Shown here piece by piece: positions 1-6,677 of a DNA stretch of 64,000 bases. The translations under genes and the position numbers were made by a program. Every line of letters starts with the position of its first letter. Position 1 is the stretch's first letter. Under the pieces are notes generated by a model, which was given only the letters and a program-made list of their open reading frames with translations, was not told the origin of the DNA and searched no databases. Source of the stretch: DATMER01 sp031390755 (lineage in GTDB: Bacteria; Acidobacteriota; Thermoanaerobaculia; Multivoradales; UBA5704). The stretch lies in NCBI GenBank assembly GCA_031390755.1, contig JANMTS010000104.1:1-64000 (forward strand), given 5' to 3'.

Positions 1-379
1 GGCAAACGAGGCTGCGCCAGACGCTCAAACGAGGTCGATGGGGCCGGGGGAGGGCGGCAGGTGGCCGCCGAGGGGTTCATTGACAATCTGGAGGGATGGC
101 GGCTGCCGAGTCCAAGGCCACCGCCGTCCCGACCCAGGAGGTCCGCCTGCCGGGGAGGGGGCGGAAAAGGCCGGAGGTGTGCGCCGTCGACCGTCGAGAG
201 GAGACGCCGCGCACGGCTCTGATGACCGGGGGTGCCTCCGTGATTCGCCCAGACCTCCCCGATTTTTTAGACCCGCACGATAAGTACCACCCGTTTCCCA
301 CGATAAGTACTCCCCCGATAAGTACCCCCCCGATAAGTACCACCCGTTTCCGCAGGGTACCCGGGCTGATGGCCCGGGC
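1..379. other. Left-edge non-coding stretch
   Basis: No convincing gene is seen here. Short open frames on both strands lack recognisable protein sequence, and one of them merely translates the short repeats at 278-340. The stretch lies downstream of the minus-strand secreted protein that ends at 380, so it is probably a 3' intergenic region. Confidence 0.5.
278..340. repeat. Four copies of a 10-bp motif CGATAAGTAC
   Basis: CGATAAGTAC occurs at 278-287, 301-310, 316-325 and 331-340. The first and last copies are followed by the same ACCCGTTTCC extension, so a unit of about 21 bp is repeated at the ends with two shorter copies between. On the minus strand the motif reads GTACTTATCG. It lies 40-100 bases downstream of the stop of the haem-motif protein. 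No function can be assigned. Confidence 0.75.
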
Positions 380-2743
380 TCAGGGACTTGGCGTCGGCTG
401 CGTCGTCTGGGTCATCGGAGATGGGTGGCCGTCGGAGCGGAATTGAAAGACGAAGTAGGGTGGAATGCAGATGCCGCGCTGGTCGCCGGCGCCTCCGTTC
501 CGGGAGAGCCAAGCCTCATCCGGTTCTTTCTGGCCGAAGTCGTTCCCGGTGTAGATCCCCGTGACCGCAGCCAGCCGTTGCTCATAGCTCTGGTGCCCGT
601 TGGCGAGGGTGTAGCCCATGGGACGCAGACAGATGTAGTCGTCCCGGCACGGATTCGCCACGTCGCAGGCGCGCATGCCGGCATAGGAGGTCCGCTGCTC
701 GAAGCACTCCGAGAGCGACCTGGTTCCCATCGCCACCTCGGTGAGGCAACTGTTGAACCCGCTCGACGCGACGAGCCCGCAGGTCGCCTCCGGAGGCAGG
801 CCGCGGCACTCGGAGAGGCGTAGCATGCCACTGGGGAACCCTCCGGTCAGCGCGTCGCGCTTGACGATGGCCTGCTCGGCGGGCGTGCCGCTGCCGCCGG
901 TCGGATCCCCTTGAAAGAACTCCTGGTGCGCCCCGTAGAAACTGTTGCCGGCCGGCGGATCGGACGGCAGGCTCGAGGCCGGGATCAGTGTGTTGCGATT
1001 CGCGCGGTCGCTCCAGTCTCCGACCGGCGCCGGAGCAGTCCTCAGATAGGTTTCGAAACCATATCGGGAAGAGGTGACGGTACCGACCTGCAGCGCGTCG
1101 CCGATCTCCTGGCGCCCTTCCGGCACGCAAGTGCCCATCCCCGGCGCGTTGCGTGAGTTGAACAGTGCCGTACAGGTGAGCCCCGGCTGGCAGTCCCACT
1201 GGCGTTGGCTGATTGCCATCTGCTCCGGCATCAGGCAGGCGCCGCCCCAGCCTCCGATCAACTGCGTAGCGCTCATTTCGGGCTTGAATTTGTTCAGGGG
1301 ACGGGAGGCGTAGCTTTGCGCAAGCTGGTAGCGGTTCAGGCTCTTCCCGGCCGCAAGCTGTTCGAGGATGACGAGGCGGCGGAGCTGGTCACCGTAGAAA
1401 TGGGGCGATCCGGGGAGATAGACCGCGTTGGACACCGGCGTCCCTGGCCGGTCGGTGCCCGGAAAATGGAAGCCGGCGATGGCGCGGGTCTGGTGGCAGC
1501 CGCTGCAACTGAGCTCGTTGAGGCGGAGACGGACATCCTCGGGCGATCTCATGAAGCTGAACTGCCTTCTGGAGGACGTCGCCCGTGCCAGCGCTGTCCG
1601 GATGCGATCGTCGGTCACGAGCTGCTCTTTCGGATCGAGCGCGTCCCAATACAGCGCGTTTCCTGAGCGTGTGGGGCCGCCGGGAGAAGCGCTGACCGCC
1701 CGACAGGCGAGGAAGGGCTTCGGGATGTTGAGCGTGCCGTTATCGACGTCGGAGAGGACCACGGGCGAAAGGAGGAACCTCAGGAACAGCTCGCGCGACC
1801 TGCGTCGCCGGTCGCCCGGATCGCACGAGTTTGCGTCTCCGAGCGGATTGCCGAGCAGCCGGGCGCGGTCGATCTGGTTCGTGAGATAGCTCGCCACGAA
1901 CATCTTGCGGTCGGGGTTCCAGCGGAATACGCGGATGATGTAGGCGGCGGTGCTGCCGAGGTCGGTGGTGTCGCTGCCGGCGCTGATGCGGTAGGCCTGG
2001 ATGTTGAGCTCGATGCGCTCGATGTCGCGGCCATCGATCAGCGAGACGACCCCCGTCGCGGGATCGGTAAGGTCGGCCACCACCTGCTCCGGCGTCCGCC
2101 CGGCTGGCCGCCGCACCTCCGCCAGCCAGCGCGACGCGACGCCCTGGCACGTGGTGACACCCTTGCGCCGGTTGCGCGGGATGGCGGGCAGCACCACGTT
2201 GAAGGTCACCGGCAGGCGCGAGGAGACGGCGCCGTCCCGGAGAGAGTAGGAAAAGCGATAGATCAGGCTGATCTCTCCACACCGGCGGTGGTTCTCGCTG
2301 CCGGGCACGATGTCGTGGATGAATTGCCGGTCGATTCGGTTGACGATTCCCACCAACTCGATGCGCGAGCCGGGGTTGGTGAGGAACTGCGGATGGATCT
2401 GCTGCTCCGGCACGATCCCCTCGGTCGTCCGAAACCCTTGGAGATCCTGCTCGATGGTCTCCCGGATGTCCTGGGCGACCCGCAGATTGAAAGGATTTGC
2501 GAGGGCGCCGATCGGCGCCTCTTTTGCCTTCGCCATGGCGAGCGCCTGGATCAGGCAGCCGAACACCAGGGGGCCTGACTTCGCACAGTCGCCGTCAGGA
2601 TCCTGACGATCGAGCCGTGTGATCACTTCAGGATCGGCGACATAGGGCCCCGCGGAGATGTCCGCCCGCTGCTGGGCAGCGCCTAACGTGCAGGTCGCAA
2701 ACGCAAGCACCGCCGCGGCAACAGCAGTCGTCTTCTGGTCCAT
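380..2743 (-). CDS. Exported protein with one c-type haem-binding motif
   Basis: A 787-residue protein of unrecognised family. I chose the ATG at 2743 because GGAGG lies just upstream and the protein then begins with a typical signal peptide (MDQKTTAVAAAVLAFATC...), which predicts export. Around residues 412-416 there is a single CSGCH, the CXXCH motif that covalently binds haem in c-type cytochromes. It sits in a stretch resembling the cytochrome-like segment of large uncharacterised proteins from myxobacteria and acidobacteria. The C-terminal third is rich in cysteines (for example CDVANPCRDDYICL), suggesting disulfides. There are no membrane spans after the signal. It stands alone, divergent from the GrpB-family gene. 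A role in extracytoplasmic redox chemistry is inference from the haem motif only. Confidence 0.7.
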   Translation of the reverse strand: MDQKTTAVAAAVLAFATCTLGAAQQRADISAGPYVADPEVITRLDRQDPDGDCAKSGPLVFGCLIQALAMAKAKEAPIGALANPFNLRVAQDIRETIEQDLQGFRTTEGIVPEQQIHPQFLTNPGSRIELVGIVNRIDRQFIHDIVPGSENHRRCGEISLIYRFSYSLRDGAVSSRLPVTFNVVLPAIPRNRRKGVTTCQGVASRWLAEVRRPAGRTPEQVVADLTDPATGVVSLIDGRDIERIELNIQAYRISAGSDTTDLGSTAAYIIRVFRWNPDRKMFVASYLTNQIDRARLLGNPLGDANSCDPGDRRRRSRELFLRFLLSPVVLSDVDNGTLNIPKPFLACRAVSASPGGPTRSGNALYWDALDPKEQLVTDDRIRTALARATSSRRQFSFMRSPEDVRLRLNELSCSGCHQTRAIAGFHFPGTDRPGTPVSNAVYLPGSPHFYGDQLRRLVILEQLAAGKSLNRYQLAQSYASRPLNKFKPEMSATQLIGGWGGACLMPEQMAISQRQWDCQPGLTCTALFNSRNAPGMGTCVPEGRQEIGDALQVGTVTSSRYGFETYLRTAPAPVGDWSDRANRNTLIPASSLPSDPPAGNSFYGAHQEFFQGDPTGGSGTPAEQAIVKRDALTGGFPSGMLRLSECRGLPPEATCGLVASSGFNSCLTEVAMGTRSLSECFEQRTSYAGMRACDVANPCRDDYICLRPMGYTLANGHQSYEQRLAAVTGIYTGNDFGQKEPDEAWLSRNGGAGDQRGICIPPYFVFQFRSDGHPSPMTQTTQPTPSP

Positions 2744-2988
2744 GATCCCTCCGGATTTGAACGGACGATAGCATAAGGTAAAAGAGTCAAGCTCTCCGGC
2801 ATCGTGCGGTACCGACGAGCACGTAGCGCGCGTTTCTTGACATGCCCTGTCAAGAAACGGAAAACGGCCCTGGAATGCCACGCCTCAATATCCTTCATCG
2901 CTGTCATCTCGCGTGGGTCGGGGCCGAGGGCCGCAGGCGGGGATCGGCGATAATCCGCCGTCCCTGCCCGAGAGAAAGGGAGTCAGCC

Positions 2989-3519
2989 ATGTCGACCGTC
3001 GTCATCAGCCCCTACTCTGCCGCCTGGCCGGAATTCTTCACCCGGGTGCGGGCCGAGATCCTGGGGGCCTTCGCTCCGCTCGAGGTCGTCGTGGAGCACA
3101 CCGGCAGCACCTCCGTTCCCGGGCTTCCGGCCAAGCCGGTGCTCGACGTGCTGCTCGGGGCCGGCCGGCTTTCGGAGGTCGAATCGAAGATCCCGGCGCT
3201 CGAAGGGTTGGGGTATTCCTACGTGTCCAAGTATGAGCGCGAGCTGCCGATGAGACGCTATTTCGTGAAGGCCGAATCGGCTCTGCCCCGCGTGCATCTC
3301 CATGCGGTCGAGCTCGGCTCACCGTTCTGGGAAGAGCATCTCCGGTTCCGGGATCTCCTGCGGACGAATCCAGGCCTCGCCTCCAGATACGCTGCCCTGA
3401 AGCTGCGGCTGGCCAAGGAGCACGCCCTGGACAAGGCCGCCTACACGGCCGCCAAGGCGCCCTTCATCCAGGCGGTTCTGTCGGGCGAGAGTCCGGAGAG
3501 CGGAGACACGTTGCCGTAG
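2989..3519 (+). CDS. GrpB-family (UPF0157) nucleotidyltransferase-like protein
   Basis: A 176-residue protein with the hallmarks of the GrpB/UPF0157 family: the N-terminal SPYSAAWPEFF segment, VVEHTGSTSVPGLPAKPVLDV (a GS-containing nucleotidyltransferase-like core followed by an acidic residue), then an H-rich middle (HLHAVELGSPFWEEHLRFRD). Family length is about 170-180 residues, so the gene is complete. An AAGGGAG ribosome-binding site precedes the ATG at 2989. Family members are distantly related to nucleotidyltransferases and some are fused to dephospho-CoA kinase; the substrate is not known. It lies 53 bp upstream of the arsenic genes, but their own operator separates the two units. Confidence 0.85.
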   Translation: MSTVVISPYSAAWPEFFTRVRAEILGAFAPLEVVVEHTGSTSVPGLPAKPVLDVLLGAGRLSEVESKIPALEGLGYSYVSKYERELPMRRYFVKAESALPRVHLHAVELGSPFWEEHLRFRDLLRTNPGLASRYAALKLRLAKEHALDKAAYTAAKAPFIQAVLSGESPESGDTLP

Positions 3520-3535
3520 CCGGAGGGGAACCCTC

Positions 3536-3564
3536 TTGCAGTCCGAATTGCATCAATGTATCTT
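3536..3564 (+). promoter_or_regulatory. Predicted sigma70-type promoter of the arsenic unit
   Basis: TTGCAG (3536-3541) and TATCTT (3559-3564) are separated by exactly 17 bases. The -10 lies inside the palindromic operator. Initiation about seven bases downstream would fall near 3571, two bases before the ATG, implying a nearly leaderless transcript. No Shine-Dalgarno sequence precedes the ATG, in agreement. The hexamers match consensus only partly. Confidence 0.5.
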
Positions 3565-3569
3565 GATGC
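3550..3569 (+). promoter_or_regulatory. ArsR-type operator
   Basis: GCATCAATGTATCTTGATGC is a perfect 7+7 inverted repeat with a 6-base spacer, the size and ATCAA-N6-TTGAT layout of SmtB/ArsR-family operators. It covers the predicted -10 element and ends three bases before the start codon of the arsR-arsC gene, so repressor binding would block initiation directly and give autoregulation. Confidence 0.8.
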
Positions 3570-3572
3570 ATC

Positions 3573-4346
3573 ATGACGACGGCAACGCTGGTCTACCCTC
3601 CCTCGTTCTTGAAGCTCCTGGCGCACGAGCTGCGCTGGCGCCTCGTCGAGGCTCTGGCTCGGAGCGACCGGCGGGTCCAGGAGCTGGTTGCCCTGGTGGG
3701 CGAGCCTCCCAACCTGGTCTCCTACCATCTCCGGCGGCTGCGGGATCAGGCGCTCGTCTCGGAGCGGCGCAGCGCCGCCGATGGCCGGGACGTCTACTAC
3801 AGCCTGGATCTCGATCGCCTCAAGGGCCTGTATTTCGCGGCCGGCGAGAGCCTCCACCCGGGCATCCCGGACCGGCCTCACGCGGCGAGCGGCACCGACA
3901 CCGCGGCCGGCCGCAGCCGGCGCGCCCGCGTCCTCTTTCTCTGCACGCACAACAGCGCGCGCTCCCAGATGGCGGAGGGCATCCTCCGTCACCTGGGAGG
4001 GGAGCAGGTGGAGGTCTCCAGCGCCGGCACCGTGGCGACCCGGGTCCACCCCCTGGCGGTCGCCGCCATGGCCGAGAAGGGCATCGACATCGGCGGGCAG
4101 CGGTCCAAGCATCTGGAGGAGCTCGCCGGGCAGGAATTCGACGCCGTGGTGACGGTCTGCGACAACGCCCGCGAGTCGTGCCCGATCTTCCCCGGGGCAC
4201 CGGAGCAGATCCACTGGAGCATTCCGGACCCGTCGGCCGTCGAGGGCGACGAGGAGACCCGGCTGCGCGCTTTCCGCATCGCCGCCGACGACCTGACGAC
4301 CCGGATTCGCTACCTCCTCCTGATCCTCGAGCGCAAGCGCGACTAG
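3573..4346 (+). CDS. ArsR repressor fused to thioredoxin-type arsenate reductase
   Basis: 257 residues with two domains. Residues 1-90 are an ArsR winged helix (recognition helix around LVSYHLRRLRDQALV). Residues 116-257 are a low-molecular-weight phosphatase-fold arsenate reductase: P-loop CTHNSAR with Cys124 and Arg130 (CX5R), redox pair Cys196/Cys203 (CX6C), and the Asp in WSIPDP near 219. This three-cysteine set is that of the thioredoxin-coupled ArsC family, which reduces arsenate to arsenite. The ArsR part and linker contain no cysteine, so the usual Cys-based As(III) site is absent. A palindromic operator abuts the ATG. The acr3 pump starts 11 bp downstream, making a two-gene detoxification operon. 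A role in phosphotyrosine dephosphorylation is possible but less likely given the cysteines. Confidence 0.9.
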   Translation: MTTATLVYPPSFLKLLAHELRWRLVEALARSDRRVQELVALVGEPPNLVSYHLRRLRDQALVSERRSAADGRDVYYSLDLDRLKGLYFAAGESLHPGIPDRPHAASGTDTAAGRSRRARVLFLCTHNSARSQMAEGILRHLGGEQVEVSSAGTVATRVHPLAVAAMAEKGIDIGGQRSKHLEELAGQEFDAVVTVCDNARESCPIFPGAPEQIHWSIPDPSAVEGDEETRLRAFRIAADDLTTRIRYLLLILERKRD

Positions 4347-4357
4347 CCGGAGCAACG

Positions 4358-5416
4358 ATGCCCACCGACAAGCGACTCTCGTTCCTCGACCGCTACCTGA
4401 CTCTCTGGATCTTCCTGGCGATGGGGGTCGGCATCCTGCTCGGCTACGCGGTGCCGCGGTTCAATGCGGCGATCAACGCCTGGAACGTCGGCTCGATCAG
4501 CGTTCCGCTCGCGGTCGGCCTGATCCTCATGATGTACCCGCCGCTCGCGAAGGTGCGCTACGAGGAGCTCCACCTCGTCTTCAGGAACAAGAAGGTGCTC
4601 GCGCTCTCGCTCCTGCAGAACTGGGTCGTCGGCCCCCTGCTGATGTTCGGGCTGGCGGTCGTCTTCCTGCGCGGCTACCCGGAGTACATGATCGGCCTCA
4701 TCCTCATCGGCCTGGCGCGCTGCATCGCGATGGTGATCGTCTGGAACGACCTGGCGCAGGGCAGCACCGAGTACTGCGCGGGCCTGGTGGCGTTCAACTC
4801 CATCTTCCAGGTGCTGTTCTTCAGCGTCTACGCCTGGTTCTTCATCACCGTCCTTCCGGCCGCGCTCGGGCTCCAGGGTGCGGTCGTGGACATCACGATC
4901 GGGCAGATCGCCGAGAGCGTCTTTATCTACCTCGGCATCCCGTTCCTCGCGGGATTCCTGACCCGGTACGGGCTCGGGAAGATCAAGGGGCTGGAGTGGT
5001 ACCACCGCGTCTTCGTGCCGCGGATCAGCCCCATCACCCTCGTGGCGCTGCTCTTCACGATCGTGGTGATGTTCAGCCTGAAGGGCGACACGATCGTGAA
5101 GCTGCCGCTGGACGTGATGCGGATCGCGGTGCCGCTCCTCCTCTACTTCGTGGTGATGTTCCTGCTCAGCTTCTGGATGAGCCGGAAGGTGGGAGCGTCC
5201 TACCCGCAGACGGCGACGCTGTCCTTCACGGCGGCCTCGAACAACTTCGAGCTTGCGATCGCCGTGGCCGTTGGAACCTTCGGGATCGCCCACGGCGCAG
5301 CCTTTGCCGCCGTCATCGGGCCGCTCGTCGAGGTTCCGGTGCTGATCGGCCTCGTCAGCGTCGCGCTGTGGCTCCGGCGCCGGTGGTTCCCTGGGGACTT
5401 ACCGACCGTGCGGTAG
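4358..5416 (+). CDS. acr3: Arsenite efflux transporter, Acr3 family
   Basis: A 352-residue membrane protein of normal Acr3 length with about ten hydrophobic segments. The conserved cysteine of the family is visible in LIGLARCIAMVIVWNDLAQG, and the conserved glutamate in SNNFELAIAVAVGTFG. Acr3 exports As(III) across the inner membrane using the proton gradient, the step after arsenate reduction. The ATG at 4358 follows a weak GGAG, and a further upstream extension of the frame is antisense/out-of-frame sequence of the preceding gene. The 3' end overlaps the convergent histidine kinase gene by 18 bp. Confidence 0.92.
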   Translation: MPTDKRLSFLDRYLTLWIFLAMGVGILLGYAVPRFNAAINAWNVGSISVPLAVGLILMMYPPLAKVRYEELHLVFRNKKVLALSLLQNWVVGPLLMFGLAVVFLRGYPEYMIGLILIGLARCIAMVIVWNDLAQGSTEYCAGLVAFNSIFQVLFFSVYAWFFITVLPAALGLQGAVVDITIGQIAESVFIYLGIPFLAGFLTRYGLGKIKGLEWYHRVFVPRISPITLVALLFTIVVMFSLKGDTIVKLPLDVMRIAVPLLLYFVVMFLLSFWMSRKVGASYPQTATLSFTAASNNFELAIAVAVGTFGIAHGAAFAAVIGPLVEVPVLIGLVSVALWLRRRWFPGDLPTVR

Positions 5417-6556
5417 TGGCACCTGGCCGGGTTCAACCGGCACAAGGCGTCCGGAACCAACGGCCTGCGGAAGATCGACCGTAAATACACATCCCTTCCC
5501 GGGAAGATCGCGCACCCGAAGCGCGCCACCTTGCGCTTCGACGCCTTCGCGGGCGATGACCAATCCGAGCCCGAGTCCGCTCCGATTGAAGCCGTGTTGG
5601 CGGAAGGGCTGAAAGAGATCCTCGGCGAAGCCGGGAGGCAGGCCGCCGCACTCGTCCTCCACCTCGATCAGCACCCGATCTGGCTCTGTCGTTGTGTCCG
5701 TCCTGAGCACGACCCGTCCCAGGGGTCGCGAGAACTTGAAGGCGTTCTGCAGCAGATTCCCGAGGGCGGCGGCCAGGAGCTGCCGATCGATGTCGATCGC
5801 CACATCCCCCGCGACCGGTGTCACCGTAAGCTCCCGGTGGTAGGCGCCAGCCTGGATTGTGGCGGCGAGCGCGACTTCCTCCAGGAGCTCGGCGAGCGCC
5901 ACCCGCTCGCGGCGGTTCGCTCCCGCCTCGAGCCGGACTTCGACGAGCGAACCGTCGATCAGGTCGCGGAGGCCAAGGAGCGCGCGGCCGAGCATCATGC
6001 CGGTGTTGCTGCTGATCCCTATGGTGCCCGTCTTCAAGGCCTCATAGGCCAGCAGAGCGTTGTTGAGGAGATTGCGCAGCTCGTGCGCGAGAATCCCGCG
6101 CCGCTCCGTGTCCAGACTGGCGACGGAGCGATCGCGTTGACGCGCAAATTCGGTGACGGCCTCCGCGATCACCTCGTCGAGGCACCGGTTCAGGGTTCGG
6201 AATTCGTCGGCCGTGATCGGCGCCTTCAATTCGTCGGCGAGCTCCGTGATCGCCTGGCAGACGTCGCCATAGCCCTGCACCACCTGGGCGATGCTGAACC
6301 CCGCGTTCCGCAGCTCGCCGCCTTGCCGGCTGGCGCTCTCCCCCATCTCCGACGGCGCCCCAATCTGGGCCGCGGCTTCGGGTCGTTCCTGGGTGTATTG
6401 CTCACGTCGCAGAACCGTCTCGAGCTGCCGCAGGAACAGCGGAACGCCATTGTTGAGCTCGGCCTCGGTTGCGTGCGGTGCGGTGCGGGCCAGCAACCTG
6501 GCCCGCGATGCAGCAACGATGGACTCGTGATGGTCGGTCAGAAACTCATGGAGCAT
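5399..6556 (-). CDS. Soluble sensor histidine kinase with RsbRD-like N-terminus
   Basis: 385 residues without membrane segments. Residues 1-145 look like the helical RsbRD/globin-like sensor region (MLHEFLTDHHESIVAASRARL...). The phosphoacceptor is His158 in ILAHELRNLLNNAL. The HATPase_c domain follows with the N-box NLLQNAFKF, the G1 box VEDECGGLP, and the G2 box RSGLGLGLVIARE near residue 330. The start is supported by GGAGAGGTG just upstream. No response regulator is adjacent, so it is an orphan kinase; it lies 121 bp downstream of the catalase gene on the same strand, and co-transcription with a stress gene is possible. Signal unknown. Confidence 0.85.
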   Translation of the reverse strand: MLHEFLTDHHESIVAASRARLLARTAPHATEAELNNGVPLFLRQLETVLRREQYTQERPEAAAQIGAPSEMGESASRQGGELRNAGFSIAQVVQGYGDVCQAITELADELKAPITADEFRTLNRCLDEVIAEAVTEFARQRDRSVASLDTERRGILAHELRNLLNNALLAYEALKTGTIGISSNTGMMLGRALLGLRDLIDGSLVEVRLEAGANRRERVALAELLEEVALAATIQAGAYHRELTVTPVAGDVAIDIDRQLLAAALGNLLQNAFKFSRPLGRVVLRTDTTTEPDRVLIEVEDECGGLPPGFAEDLFQPFRQHGFNRSGLGLGLVIAREGVEAQGGALRVRDLPGKGCVFTVDLPQAVGSGRLVPVEPGQVPLPHGR

Positions 6557-6677
6557 CGGGCACCTCTCCTCCCCCCTCCTCCCCGCGGCAAGGGGCCGGG
6601 CGCCTCGAGGGGGGCGTCAACCCTTCAGAGTCTACCCCCATCTGAGGTCAGCGCCGCTCACTTCGCGACGCTCGCAG

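Noticed and set aside
38..446. Plus-strand open frames at the left edge
   Set aside because: They translate the CGATAAGTAC repeats into Ser-Thr-Pro runs, overlap the end of a supported minus-strand gene and have no homology I recognise.
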